Shown: positions 9,021-18,273, counted from the stretch's first letter. The stretch is 64,000 nt of DNA from Egibacteraceae bacterium (GCA_030446745.1 JAUJMS010000002.1:62001-126000); one strand, 5' to 3'. The notes: a model not told the origin generated them from the sequence alone. Translations and numbers: made by a program.

Positions 9021-9043
9021 CCCCAAGCCCACCCCGTTCGCGC

Positions 9044-9076
9044 CTGTGACGCACGGTCTTGGACCGTGCGTCACAG
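9044..9076. terminator. Bidirectional hairpin terminator between convergent genes
   Basis: A perfect 15-bp inverted repeat (CTGTGACGCACGGTC and its complement) encloses a 3-nt loop. It lies between the plus-strand secreted-protein gene and the minus-strand LigD-type gene and could end transcription from both sides. The right arm is followed by ATTTC, not a long T tract. Confidence 0.75.
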
Positions 9077-9102
9077 ATTTCTGAGCGAGTGCCACTGTTC
9101 GG

Positions 9103-10266
9103 TCAGCTGGGCATCACGAGGGCCGAGCGCAAGGCGTCGGACGAGAGAACACTGCCACACACGGGGTCCGACAGTCGCCCGGACATCGGCATCAGTGAGA
9201 TCGAGACCCCGGTCGAGGGTGGTCTCGGGTACGACGTCGACGGCTCAGCCACAGTGGCGGTGTCAGGAGGCCGGGCGGCGGGCGCGGCTGGGCTGGACTC
9301 GCGCGGCTCCTCGTCTTGCTTGGGGAAGTGCGGCGGCCACGGCGCGTCGCCCAAACCCTGTTCGGCGTCGCGTTGGGCCAGCGCGAGCAGGCCGTCGAGC
9401 CGGCCGGCCGCGGCGTCCATCCCGGCGGTGAGGTCGCCGACCTCTCGGTACCGCTCGGCAACGAACCGGTCCATCGGGAAGTCGCGGGGGTCGACGTCGG
9501 TGACCTCGTCCCAGCGCAGCGGCGCGGACACCAGCCCGGTCTGGCGCACGCTGTAGGCGCTCGCCACGGTGCGGTCGCGGGCGTTCTGGTTGTAGTCGAG
9601 GAACACCCCTGAGCGTTCCTCCTTCCACCACTTCGTCGTCGCGCGCCCCGGCAGCCGCCGCTCGACCTCGCGCGCGAGCGCGAGGGCGGCGCGCCGGACA
9701 CCGGTGAACGACCACTCCCGCGACGATGCGGGCGTAGACGTGCAGCCCGCGACTGCCGGAGGTCTTCGGCCACCCGACCAGGCCGTGCTCGTCGAGCACC
9801 TCGCCGGCGGCCAGCGCGACGGTGCGCACGTCGGCGAACGGCACGCCTGGACCGGGGTCCAGATCGATGCGCAGCTCGTCGGGACGGTCGACGTCCTCGG
9901 CGCGCACCGGCCACGGGTTGAGGTCCAGACAGCCGAGGTGGGCCATCCACACGACGTCGGCTGGTGTTCGCGGGACGAGCAGGTCGGCGGTGCGCCCCGA
10001 CGGGAAGGTGATGGTCGCGTACTCGTGGTCGTCGTCTCGCGGTGCGCGCTTCTGGAAGAACGGCTCTCCGCGACGCCGTAACGCCAGCGTTTGAGCACCG
10101 TCGGGCGGCCGAAGACCCCGCCGAGCGCCCCGTCGCAGCAGCCGATGAAGTGCTCGACGAGGTCCATCTTGGTCCAGCCCTGGTCGGGGAACAGCACCTT
10201 GCCTGGACTGGAGACGCGCACCGGCGTGCCGGCGACGTCGACGGTGACCGCGTCGGCTCGCGCCAT
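9103..10266 (-). CDS. LigD-type DNA polymerase/primase (two frameshifts)
   Basis: The start ATG at 10266 gives MARADAVTVDVAGTPVRVSS, then PGKVLFPDQGWTKMDLVEHF, typical of LigD polymerase (PrimPol/AEP) domains. The frame then breaks near 10068: GEPFFQKRAP continues in another frame with the metal-binding DLDPGPG and the GSRGLHVYARI blocks. It breaks back near 9720 into WSFTGVRRAALALAREVERR and KWWKEERSGVFLDYNQNARD. Joined, the parts make a complete polymerase domain. The breaks are a single missing base in a G run and a 1-base excess, either mutation or sequencing error. Members extend ends during non-homologous end joining. There is no fused ligase domain; a ligase is encoded separately at 7259-8290. 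Confidence 0.8.
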   Translation of the reverse strand: MARADAVTVDVAGTPVRVSSPGKVLFPDQGWTKMDLVEHFIGCCDGALGGVFGRPTVLKRWRYGVAESRSSRSAHRETTTTSTRPSPSRRGAPPTCSSREHQPTSCGWPTSAVWTSTRGRCAPRTSTVPTSCASIWTPVQACRSPTCAPSRWPPARCSTSTAWSGGRRPPAVAGCTSTPASSREWSFTGVRRAALALAREVERRLPGRATTKWWKEERSGVFLDYNQNARDRTVASAYSVRQTGLVSAPLRWDEVTDVDPRDFPMDRFVAERYREVGDLTAGMDAAAGRLDGLLALAQRDAEQGLGDAPWPPHFPKQDEEPRESSPAAPAARPPDTATVAEPSTSYPRPPSTGVSISLMPMSGRLSDPVCGSVLSSDALRSALVMPS

Positions 10267-10319
10267 CACGGCGGATGCTACGCCGCGCGGCACGCGGTGG
10301 CGCGGTAGCGTCGCCGCCG

Positions 10320-10931
10320 ATGACCGAACGCCGCATGACCGCCGGTGAGCGGCGCACGCAGCTCGTCGAGGTCGCCAAGGGCGTGTTCGCCGAGCACGGC
10401 TTCGACGGCGCGTCGGTGGAGGAGATCGCCGCCCGAGCGCGGGTCTCCAAGCCCATCGTCTACGAGCACTTCGGCGGCAAGGAGGGGGTATACGCCGTCG
10501 TCGTCGACCGCGAGACGTCGCGGCTGCTCGACATGATCACCAACCGCCTGGACCGCGACGCCGGCGCGCGCGAGCAAGTCCGCGGCAGCGCGATGGCGTT
10601 TCTCGACTACATCGAGTCCGACCCGGACGGCTTCCGCGTCCTCATCCGCGATTCACCGGCGGGATTCTCCGGCGGCGGCATGGCGGGTCTGTTGTCCGAC
10701 GTCGCGGCGAAGGCGGAGCAGGTGCTCAGCGGCTTTTTCACCCGCACCGGGCGCGAGCTCGGGTCGGCGCCGCTGTACGCGCACGCGCTGGTCGGCATGA
10801 TCGTCCACGTCGGCGCCTGGTGGGCCGACGAGCGCGTCCCCGACAAGGACGTGGTTGCCGACCACATCACCGCGCTCGCGTACGTGGGCTTGTCGCGGTT
10901 GCCCGTCGACCCGTCGACGTTGCGCGGCTGA
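10320..10931 (+). CDS. TetR-family transcriptional regulator
   Basis: The protein has 203 residues. The N-terminal helix-turn-helix is canonical: RRTQLVEVAKGVFAEHGFDG, then SVEEIAARARVSKPIVYEHFGGKEGVY (about residues 10-60). The C-terminal half is a helical ligand-binding domain. Its stop lies 3 bp from the stop of the convergent acyl-ACP desaturase. Regulators of this kind next to desaturase genes often control fatty-acid genes. The repeated element upstream of the desaturase (11893-11924) is a candidate target, which is inference from position only. Confidence 0.88.
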   Translation: MTERRMTAGERRTQLVEVAKGVFAEHGFDGASVEEIAARARVSKPIVYEHFGGKEGVYAVVVDRETSRLLDMITNRLDRDAGAREQVRGSAMAFLDYIESDPDGFRVLIRDSPAGFSGGGMAGLLSDVAAKAEQVLSGFFTRTGRELGSAPLYAHALVGMIVHVGAWWADERVPDKDVVADHITALAYVGLSRLPVDPSTLRG

Positions 10932-10934
10932 CCG

Positions 10935-11867
10935 CTACGAGGCGCGCACCATCTCGCGCTCGCGGGCGGCGGCGCGCTTCGCCTCGTACTTGCGCGCCAT
11001 CTCGTCGAGTGCGCCGAGGTACTGCGACACCTGGGTGCGGGCCTGCTCGGCCTCGGCGTCGAGCCCTTGGACCCCGAAGAAGTCCCAGTGGCGCAGCAGC
11101 GGCCACACGACGTCGTCGTGGTGGCAGCGCAGGTCGTAGATCCCGGCCTTCGCGATCTGGACGGCCTTGCGGTTGAAGTCGGTCATGCCGGTGCCGGGCA
11201 TCTCGAAGCCGACGACCTCGGCGGCGATGGCCTTGATCGCCGCGGACGGGTCCAGTTCGAGCGCCGCCCCGAGCATGTCGCGGTAGAACACCATGTGGAG
11301 GTTCTCGTCGGTGGCGATGCGCACCATGATGCGGTCGGCGACGGGGTCGTCGGAGTAGCGCCCCGTGTTGCGGTGCGAGATCCGCGTCGCGAGCTCCTGG
11401 AAGGCGACGTACGCCATGCCGCGCAGCGTGTCCTTGCCGTCGCGGTCGTAGCCGGTCATCAGCTGCTGCATCCGCCCGCGCTCGAGCTGCACCGGGTCGA
11501 TGGCCCGGGTGACCACGAGGTAGTCGCGCAAGACGATGGAGTGGCGGCCCTCCTCGGCGGTCCAGCGGTGCACCCAGTTGATCCACGGCCCGTCGCCGGC
11601 GGCGAACATGTCGTAGATCTCGCGGTGGTAGCTGGGCAGGTTGTCCTCGGTGAGCAGGTTCACCTCGAACGCGATCTGGGCGACGCCCGACAGCCGCGAC
11701 TGATCCGGCGACCACGGCTCCTTGTCGAAGTCGCGCCCGACGCTGTAGGGGATGTAGTCGTGCGGGAACCACTCCCTGGCCGCCTTCTCGTGGCGGTTGA
11801 GCAGCTCTTCGGCCTTCGGCTCGAGTTCGGCGAGCAGGCGCTGGTCGGCGGTTGTGGTAGTGGTCAT
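10935..11867 (-). CDS. Acyl-ACP desaturase (soluble di-iron type)
   Basis: The 310-residue protein belongs to the stearoyl-ACP desaturase family (FA_desaturase_2). The two iron-ligand helices show EEGRH (residues 105-109) and DENLH (about 190), and a further Glu sits in FEVNLLTEDNLP. Such enzymes introduce a double bond into ACP- or CoA-bound acyl chains in the cytosol. There is no membrane segment, as expected for this soluble class. The start region faces phosphoglycerate mutase divergently across an 85-bp spacer with an operator-like repeat, so expression is probably controlled by lipid state. Confidence 0.9.
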   Translation of the reverse strand: MTTTTTADQRLLAELEPKAEELLNRHEKAAREWFPHDYIPYSVGRDFDKEPWSPDQSRLSGVAQIAFEVNLLTEDNLPSYHREIYDMFAAGDGPWINWVHRWTAEEGRHSIVLRDYLVVTRAIDPVQLERGRMQQLMTGYDRDGKDTLRGMAYVAFQELATRISHRNTGRYSDDPVADRIMVRIATDENLHMVFYRDMLGAALELDPSAAIKAIAAEVVGFEMPGTGMTDFNRKAVQIAKAGIYDLRCHHDDVVWPLLRHWDFFGVQGLDAEAEQARTQVSQYLGALDEMARKYEAKRAAAREREMVRAS

Positions 11868-11892
11868 GCGGGCACCTCGGCGTGGCGGCGAC

Positions 11893-11924
11893 GGTTACGT
11901 AGGCGTAGGTTACGCTGCCGTAGG
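11893..11924 (-). promoter_or_regulatory. Operator-like repeat upstream of the desaturase
   Basis: GGTTACG occurs twice (11893-11899 and 11908-11914). CGTAGG occurs three times (11898, 11904 and 11919), partly overlapping those copies. The block lies 25-57 bp before the desaturase start. Such clustered half-sites fit a TetR-type repressor. The binding protein is not identified; the TetR gene at 10320 is the obvious candidate. Confidence 0.45.
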
Positions 11925-11952
11925 CCACTTGTCAACTGCTAGGGTCGCGCCG

Positions 11953-12564
11953 ATGGGAACGCTCGTGCTCGTCCGCCACGGCCAGTCGCAGTGGAACGCG
12001 GAGAACCGCTTCACCGGCTGGGTCGACACGCCGTTGTCGCCGCGCGGCCGCGACGAAGCGCACGCCGGCGGCGCGAGACTCGCGGCGACGGGGCTGCGCG
12101 TGCAGCGGGCGTTCAGCTCGGCGCTGCGCCGCGCGATCGACACCGGGCGCATCGTGCTCGACGCCCTCGGCCAACCCGAGGTCGAGCAGGAACAGGCCTG
12201 GCAGCTCAACGAGCGCTTCTACGGGGCGCTGACGGGCCGCGACAAGGCCCAGACCGCCGCCGAGTTCGGCGCCGAGCAGGTCCACGTGTGGCGGCGCAGC
12301 TACGACGTCGCGCCGCCGGGCGGTGAGAGCCTCGCCGACACCACGCGGCGGACCCTGCCGTACTTCACGGAGGTCGTCCTGCCCGCCGCGGCCGGAACCG
12401 ACGCCGTGCTGGTCAGCGCGCACGGCAACAGCCTGCGCGCCATCGTCAAGACGCTCGACGGCCTCGACGACGCCGCGGTGACTCGGCTGGAGATCGCGAC
12501 CGGCGTGCCGATCGTCTACACCGTCGAGGACGGCGCCGTCGTCGACAAGACGGTGCTGGTGTAG
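11953..12564 (+). CDS. gpmA: 2,3-bisphosphoglycerate-dependent phosphoglycerate mutase
   Basis: The product has 203 residues from ATG 11953. The phosphohistidine loop is LVLVRHGQSQWN with His9. Next come ENRFTGWVDTPLSPRG and SSALRRAIDT, then NERFYGALTGRDKAQTAAEFG and the second catalytic His in SAHGNSLRAIVK. These are the signatures of cofactor-dependent (dPGM) mutases that interconvert 3- and 2-phosphoglycerate in glycolysis. It is slightly shorter than the usual 230-250 residues, from a trimmed C-terminal part. Another histidine phosphatase of the same branch is possible but less likely given the NERFYG motif. Confidence 0.9.
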   Translation: MGTLVLVRHGQSQWNAENRFTGWVDTPLSPRGRDEAHAGGARLAATGLRVQRAFSSALRRAIDTGRIVLDALGQPEVEQEQAWQLNERFYGALTGRDKAQTAAEFGAEQVHVWRRSYDVAPPGGESLADTTRRTLPYFTEVVLPAAAGTDAVLVSAHGNSLRAIVKTLDGLDDAAVTRLEIATGVPIVYTVEDGAVVDKTVLV

Positions 12565-12567
12565 CCG

Positions 12568-13158
12568 GTGTCCATGACCGTCGCGCGCTGCGCCGCCGCC
12601 GTCGTGCTCGTCGTCGCCGCCGGCTGTACCGCGGGGTCGCCGGCGCGACCGGCCCCCACGCCCGGTGCGCGCCCGACGCCGACGGCCGCGGTGAGCGGCT
12701 CGCCGACGGCAGGCGACGATGCCCCGCTGGCGGTCGCAACCTTCGGCCAGCAGTCGCAGGACCACGTCGACGGGCCGGTCGACTACGAGCAGACGCCGCC
12801 CGTCGGCGGCCCGCACGCCGGCGAGTGGCAGAACTGCGGCTTCTACGCCGAGCCCGTCGCGCCGCAGAACGCGGTGCACTCCATGGAGCACGGCGCGGTG
12901 TGGATCACCTACTCCCCCGACGTCGACCCCGCGCCGCTGCAGGCGTTGGCCGAGGGCGACTACGTCCTGGTCAGCCCCTTCGATGGCTTGCCCGCGCCGG
13001 TCGTCGCGAGCGCGTGGGGGGTGCAGCTGGCCGTCGACGGTCCGGACGACCCACGGCTGGCGGCGTTCGTCGGGCAGTACGCACAGGGACCGCAGACGCC
13101 CGAGCCGGGGGCGCCGTGCGACGGCGGTGTCGGCGAACCCGGCGGGGTCAGCGCGTAG
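12568..13158 (+). CDS. DUF3105 lipoprotein
   Basis: The GTG at 12568 (or ATG 12574) opens a lipoprotein signal ending in VVAAGC, followed by a Pro/Thr-rich linker. The domain QDHVDGPVDYEQTPPVGGPHAGEWQNCGFYAEPV...NAVHSMEHGAVWITY... is the DUF3105 signature, with conserved His and Cys residues near the middle. The protein has 196 residues, is exported and is membrane-anchored; its biochemical role is unknown. The start is 3 bp after the phosphoglycerate mutase stop, so the two are probably co-transcribed. The two candidate starts differ by only two residues. Confidence 0.8.
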   Translation: MSMTVARCAAAVVLVVAAGCTAGSPARPAPTPGARPTPTAAVSGSPTAGDDAPLAVATFGQQSQDHVDGPVDYEQTPPVGGPHAGEWQNCGFYAEPVAPQNAVHSMEHGAVWITYSPDVDPAPLQALAEGDYVLVSPFDGLPAPVVASAWGVQLAVDGPDDPRLAAFVGQYAQGPQTPEPGAPCDGGVGEPGGVSA

Positions 13159-13204
13159 CCCACCAGGGCTAGACTCGCCCGTCCCCCGCCTCGGAGGCTT
13201 CGCC

Positions 13205-14680
13205 GTGCTCACCGTGACCGCCGCCGCGGACGATCCGCTCGAGATCGACGCGGACCTTCTGGTCGTCCCGGTGTTCAAAGGCGGCATCGAGGGTCCCGGC
13301 ACCGCCGCCGTGCTCGCGGCGCTCGGCATGCCGGCGCTGCCCGTCACACCCGACTTCCGCGGCGACATCGGCCAGCACCTCGTCCTCGCCGCGCCCGGAC
13401 TGCGGGTCGCGGCGGTGGTCCTGGTCGGGCTCGGCCGTATGGACGCCACCGACGCGGAACGGCTGCGCCGCGCCGCCGGCGTGGCGGCCCGCGCCGCGGC
13501 CGGCGTCGAGCGGGTCGCGACGACGCTGGCGCAGGTCCACGCCGGCGCGAGCGCCGTCCAGGCCGTCGCCGAGGGGTTCGCGCTTGGCGCCTACGGCGAC
13601 CGCCGCTTCAAGGGCAACGACGACGGGGAGGCGTCGCGCCTGCGGTCCGTGGTGGTCCTGGGGCCGTCCGGCCTGCTCGAGGAGGCGCGGGCGGCGCTCG
13701 CGCGCGCTGCCGTCTACGCCCGCGCGACGATCCTCGCCCGCGACCTCGTCAACCTGCCGCCTGGCCACAAGCGGCCGCCGGCGCTCGCCGCGGCGGTCCG
13801 CGACGCCGTCGGCGGCGCCTGCGAGGTGACGGTCAAGGACGAGCACGACCTCGCCCGCGAAGGGTTCGGCGGCCTGCTGGCGGTGGGCCGCGGCTCGACC
13901 GCCCCCCCGCGCCTGGTCGAGCTTCGCTACCGCCCGCCCAACCCGCTCGGGTCGGTCGTGCTGGTCGGCAAGGGCATCACCTTCGACTCCGGCGGGCTCA
14001 GCCTCAAGCGCGGCACCGCGATGGCGACGATGAAGTCGGACATGGCCGGTGCCGCGGTCGTGGCGGCGGTGTGCTCGGCCCTCGCCGACCTCGGCATCCG
14101 CCTGGAGGTCACGGGGCTGCTCGCCGTCGCGGAGAACCTCCCGGGCGCCGACGCCCAGCGCCCCGACGACGTCGTGCGCATTCACGGCGGCACGACGGTC
14201 GAGGTGCGCAACACCGACGCCGAGGGCCGGCTGGTGCTCGCCGACGCGCTGCACTACGGGGCGGCGCTGCGCCCCGACGCGATGGTCGACGTCGCGACGC
14301 TCACCGGCTCGGCGGTCACCGCCGTCGGCCAGCTCGCCGCGGCCGCGATGGGCAACGACGACGAGCTGCTCGACGCGTTGGAGGACGCCGCCGACGTCGC
14401 CGGCGAGTCGCTGTGGCCGCTGCCGCTGTGGCCCGACCTCGAGCGCCTGCTCGACACCCCGGTCGCCGACATGAACAACACCGGCGAGGGGGCGGGCGGC
14501 GGGGCGATCATCGCGGGGTTGTTCCTCCGGCGCTTCGTCGGCGACGTCGCGTGGGCGCACCTCGACATTGCCGGTCCCGCGTTCCTGCCGGACAAGCTCG
14601 CCGGCCACTATCTGCCGGCCGGCGGTACCGGCTTCGGGGTCCGCACGCTGCTCGCCTGGCTGGAGCGCCGCGCCGAATGA
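13205..14680 (+). CDS. pepA: Leucyl aminopeptidase (M17)
   Basis: The GTG at 13205 gives 491 residues, the usual length. The C-terminal catalytic domain holds VGKGITFDSGGLSLK (about residue 255) with metal and catalytic Lys/Asp residues, then MKSDMAGAA, and the M17 signature NTDAEGRLVLADAL (about residue 335). The N-terminal macro-like domain is more divergent. M17 enzymes are hexameric di-metal cytosolic aminopeptidases that recycle peptides. No signal peptide is present. The gene is 40 bp downstream of the DUF3105 gene, with its own short spacer. Confidence 0.93.
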   Translation: MLTVTAAADDPLEIDADLLVVPVFKGGIEGPGTAAVLAALGMPALPVTPDFRGDIGQHLVLAAPGLRVAAVVLVGLGRMDATDAERLRRAAGVAARAAAGVERVATTLAQVHAGASAVQAVAEGFALGAYGDRRFKGNDDGEASRLRSVVVLGPSGLLEEARAALARAAVYARATILARDLVNLPPGHKRPPALAAAVRDAVGGACEVTVKDEHDLAREGFGGLLAVGRGSTAPPRLVELRYRPPNPLGSVVLVGKGITFDSGGLSLKRGTAMATMKSDMAGAAVVAAVCSALADLGIRLEVTGLLAVAENLPGADAQRPDDVVRIHGGTTVEVRNTDAEGRLVLADALHYGAALRPDAMVDVATLTGSAVTAVGQLAAAAMGNDDELLDALEDAADVAGESLWPLPLWPDLERLLDTPVADMNNTGEGAGGGAIIAGLFLRRFVGDVAWAHLDIAGPAFLPDKLAGHYLPAGGTGFGVRTLLAWLERRAE

Positions 14681-14762
14681 CCCGAGTGCCGGGTCACCGC
14701 GGCGTCGTCGGCAGTCCTGTCTCCTGGCGCCCGCCCGCGTTTCACAACTGCCGCGGTTGGTG

Positions 14763-16085
14763 CTATCGCTCGCAGCGGTCGGTTGTTTCCGCCTGGCACC
14801 TGTCCGTGCCCTTTCCACCTGACGCCTCGTCCTGTCCTTCACCGCCGTACAAGGCGTCGTCACCGCCTCGCCCGCGAACCTCGTCGTCGCTGTTGCGTCC
14901 CCGCAACACGTTCGCGCCGCGGTCCCCGCGGATGACGTCGTCGTAGGCAGAACCCCAAACGCCCTCGATCCCCCGTAGCGTCACGACCGGCGGATTGAGC
15001 AGTTCCGAGATGGTGTTGGGGTTTGGTTGCGCTGTTCCCGCTGCGAGGTCAATGATGTAGCCACCGAAGGTCCAGTCATCCCCGTTATCGGTCTCGTAAT
15101 CGAAGAACTCCGCGACGTCGCGCCCGTCGCCGCCGTGGAGATCGTCAGACCCGCCGCCGCCGTTGAGCACGTCACGACCGGACCCTCCATACAGCCTGTC
15201 GGCAGGATCCGCGCCGTCCTCGTCGCGCGCGACAAGCACGTCATTGCCGCCGCCGCCTCGCATGAGGGGCGCTCCGTAAAGGACGTCATCGCCGGATTCG
15301 CCATAGACGGTGCCGAGGTAGTTCTGGACCCGGTCGTCGCCCGCGCCGGCACGCACGATGCCCATGCCGCGGATCTGATCGTCCCCTCCACGGCCGAACA
15401 CGCGGTTCTCCCCGATCACGCCGTCAAGAACGTCCGCGCGCGGTGTTCCGTACAGCACATCAACGTGCACCGTGGCTACGACCGACCGGAAGCCAAGGAT
15501 CGTTTCGCTGCCCGAAGCCGTGACCGCCGTCCCTGCCGCAAGGTCGACCACGACACCCTCCGGCTCGCCGCGCCCACCTCGCCAGTCGAACGACACCTGA
15601 TTGGTCCCGCCGCCGCCGTCCAAGTAGTCGCGACCGAGGCCGCCGTGGACGAAATCGTCCCCCGGACCTGCGTAGGCCTGATCCGAACCAGTGCCACCGG
15701 TCAGCCTGTTCCATCGACGCGACGCAGTCGTGTCGAGGTGGTCGTCGCCACTCCCACCAAACAGGTAATTGGTGCCACTCCCACCGTAGAGCGTGTCGTC
15801 TCCGCTATTCCCGCGGATCAGATCCTCGCCACGACCACCACAGACGATGTCGCCGCCCCCTTCGCCGGCTATGTCGTCTGCCCCACCAAGGCCGTGGATG
15901 ACGTCGCGCCCGGCGGTCCCGACGAGCTCATCGTCGCCGCTGGTCCCCACAATCGTCGGAGTTCTCCCGCCACACGATGGCGCGGCCGACGCTGCAGGCG
16001 CTACGGCCATCGTGGCCGCCACAGCGACGACGACCATCACTGCTCGCGAGCGCCTGTGACCCCTTCGCTCACCGCTGGTCCGCAC
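14763..16085 (-). CDS. Secreted RTX-type calcium-binding repeat protein
   Basis: GTG 16085 is preceded by GAGAAGGG with a 6-nt spacer and opens an Arg-rich signal peptide ending near APAASAA, giving about 440 residues. The mature part is built of glycine/aspartate nonapeptides of the G-G-x-G-x-D type: GTSGDDELVGTAGRDVIHGL, GNSGDDTLYGGSGTNYLFGG, GPGDDFVHGGLGRDYLDGG, and again near the C-terminus (GGEGQDEASGGKGTDRC). These form Ca-binding parallel beta rolls. Unlike classical RTX proteins it has a Sec-type N-terminal signal and no type I secretion genes nearby. A C-terminal CQAETTDRCER may form a disulfide. No enzymatic domain is seen. Confidence 0.8.
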   Translation of the reverse strand: MRTSGERRGHRRSRAVMVVVAVAATMAVAPAASAAPSCGGRTPTIVGTSGDDELVGTAGRDVIHGLGGADDIAGEGGGDIVCGGRGEDLIRGNSGDDTLYGGSGTNYLFGGSGDDHLDTTASRRWNRLTGGTGSDQAYAGPGDDFVHGGLGRDYLDGGGGTNQVSFDWRGGRGEPEGVVVDLAAGTAVTASGSETILGFRSVVATVHVDVLYGTPRADVLDGVIGENRVFGRGGDDQIRGMGIVRAGAGDDRVQNYLGTVYGESGDDVLYGAPLMRGGGGNDVLVARDEDGADPADRLYGGSGRDVLNGGGGSDDLHGGDGRDVAEFFDYETDNGDDWTFGGYIIDLAAGTAQPNPNTISELLNPPVVTLRGIEGVWGSAYDDVIRGDRGANVLRGRNSDDEVRGRGGDDALYGGEGQDEASGGKGTDRCQAETTDRCER

Positions 16086-16377
16086 AGGTAGCCCTTCTCG
16101 CAGTAGTCCCCTGGCGGACAGTGGAGCACCTCGAGGGTTAGGAGATCGTAAAGAACCGCACAACTTTGCGCTAGAGCCCCCAGGGCTCCAACCGACCGTC
16201 GGGCTCGGCCTCGAGCAGAAGAGCTTGCGCCGCGATCGGCGCCACCCTTGCCTTGGGGGCGGTGGAGGCTCCTTTCCGTGCGGAGTACGCGCGTCGTGCG
16301 TCCGTCTCCCGGCCGAGCGTTCGGCCTCGAGCGGAGCCGGCCATGCGTCCGTCTCACACGACCGGAAGGAGCCGGCC

Positions 16378-16780
16378 ATGGCTGTTCCCGAGGCCGCAAT
16401 GCGCACGACGATTGCCAGCTACCGTGACTACGCCGAGGCCCAGGCGGCGGTCGACGCGCTCGCCGACCGCCGCTTCCTGGTCGAACGACTTGCCATCGTG
16501 GGCCAGGGCCTGCGCACCATCGAGCAGGTCACCGGCCGCAAGGGTCTCGGCCGCGCGGCGCTCGATGGTGCGGTGTCAGGGGCGCTGACCGGGGGCGTTT
16601 CTCGGCTTCGTCCTGGGACTGTTCAGCCTGGTGGAGCCGCTGGTGTCGGGGCTCGCCCTCGCGCTGTGGGGGCTGCTCATCGGCGCCGTCCTCGGGCCGC
16701 GGCGTGACCGTCGAGCGTTACGACCTCGTCGCTGACCCCGAGGTCGTCGACGAGGCGAAGCGCCTGCTCGTAGCCGCTGA
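16378..16780 (+). CDS. General stress protein (YflT/17M-like), frameshifted
   Basis: GGAAGGAG precedes the ATG at 16378. The first part reads MRTTIASYRDYAEAQAAVDA, then LADRRFLVERLAIVGQGLRT, as in general stress protein 17M/YflT-domain proteins. After ALTGG the frame shifts near 16603 to FLGFVLGLFSLVEPLVSG, the expected glycine-zipper membrane hairpin. It shifts again near 16700 to VTVERYDLVADPEVVDEAKR, the expected C-terminal repeat. Joined, the pieces make a normal roughly 135-residue protein, so sequencing indels or recent decay are both possible. The 3' end meets the gcvPB stop. Family members respond to general stress; the mechanism is unknown. Confidence 0.7.
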
Positions 16781-16784
16781 CGCG

Positions 16785-18273
16785 TCAGGCGTCCGGGGTC
16801 CAGCGCACCACGAGCTCGCGGCCGGCCTTGCCCTCGTCGAGCCGCCCCACCGGCGTCGTCTGCGGGGCGGACCGCAGCAGCTCCGGGTTCTCGGCCGCCT
16901 CGGCCACGGCCTGGCGCACCGCGGCGGCGAAGTCGTCGAGGGTCTCGCGCGACTCGGTCTCGGTCGGCTCGACCATGACCGCTTCGTCGACGATGAGCGG
17001 GAAGTAGTTCGTCGGCGGGTGGTAGCCGAGGTCGATCAGGCGCTTGCACAGGTCGGTGACGCGCACGCCGTGGCCTTGAGCTTCGTGCCGGTGGACACGA
17101 ACTCGTGCATCGGCTGGTGCTGCGGGTAGCCCAGCGGCAGCACGTCGCGGACCTGCGCCGCGACGTAGTTGGCGTTGAGCACCGCCTTCGCGCTCATCGA
17201 CCGCAGCCCGTCGCCGCCATGGAACAGCAGGTACGCGAACGCGCGGATCAGGACGCCGACGTTGCCGTGGAAGCCGGTGAGCCGGCCGATCGAGCGTGGT
17301 CGGTCATGGTCCCAGCGGTAGCGCGGCCCGGCGTCGCCGTCGTCGCGCACGACGACCGGCGCGGGCAGGTACGGCGCAAGGCGTTCGCTGACGACCACGG
17401 GTCCGGCACCGGGCCACCGCCGCCGTGCGGCGTCGCGAAGGTCTTGTGGACGTTGAGGTGCACGACGTCGAAGCCCATGTCCCCCGGACGCACGCGGGCG
17501 CAGATGGCGTTGAAGTTCGCGCCGTCGTAGTACAGCAGCGCCCCGACGCGGTGCAGCGCCGCGGCGATGCGCTCGATGTCGAGCTCGAACAGGCCGAGGG
17601 TGTTCGGGTTGGTCAGCATCAGCCCGGCGGTGGACTCGTCGACCAGCGCCTCCAGCGCGTCGACGTCGACGAGACCGTCGCGCCCCGACGGCACCGTGAC
17701 GACGTCGTAGCCGCACATCGCGGCGCTGGCCGGGTTCGTCCCGTGCGCCGAGTCCGGGACGACGATGGTGCGGCGCGCGTCGCCGTGCTCCTCGTGGTAG
17801 GCGCGCATCAGCATGAGCCCGGTCAGCTCGCCGTGCGCGCCGGCCGCCGGCTGGAACGTCGCCGCGTGCAGCCCGGTCAGCTCCGCGAGCCAGCGCTCCA
17901 GGTCGTACAGCAACGCGAGCGTGCCCTGCGCCGCGGCGTCGGGCGTCCACGGGTGCAGGTGGCGGAAGCCTGGCAGCGCGGCGGCGGTCTCGGCGAGGCG
18001 CGGGTTGTACTTCATCGAGCACGACCCGAGCGGGTAGAAGCCGACGTCGATGCCGTGGTTGCGATGGCTCAGCCGGGTGAAGTGACGCACGAGGTCGAGC
18101 TCGCCCAGCTCGGGCAGCGCCGGCGGCTGTGTTGCGAGCTCGACGCCGGGCAGCGCGTCGGCGGGGTCGACGGCTGGCACGTCCAGGCGCGGCAGCGTCG
18201 CCGACCGCCGCCCAGGACTGGAGCGCTCGAACGCGGTCGGCTCTTCGGCGGTGCGGTCTCCCATGACCGGCAT
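16785..18273 (-). CDS. gcvPB: Glycine dehydrogenase (decarboxylating) subunit 2, frameshifted
   Basis: The ATG at 18273 overlaps the gcvPA stop. The N-terminal portion holds [20 protein letters not shown] and SCSMKYNPR, then the PLP-fold core [16 protein letters not shown] and [10 protein letters not shown], and [16 protein letters not shown] with the PLP-binding Lys. The frame breaks near 17410 and continues as [16 protein letters not shown]. It breaks again near 17068 and ends [20 protein letters not shown]. Reassembled, the protein is about 495 residues and complete. With GcvPA it forms the P-protein that decarboxylates glycine and passes the aminomethyl group to lipoyl-GcvH, whose gene lies 5 kb upstream. 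gcvT is not in this window. The breaks look like sequencing indels. Confidence 0.88.
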
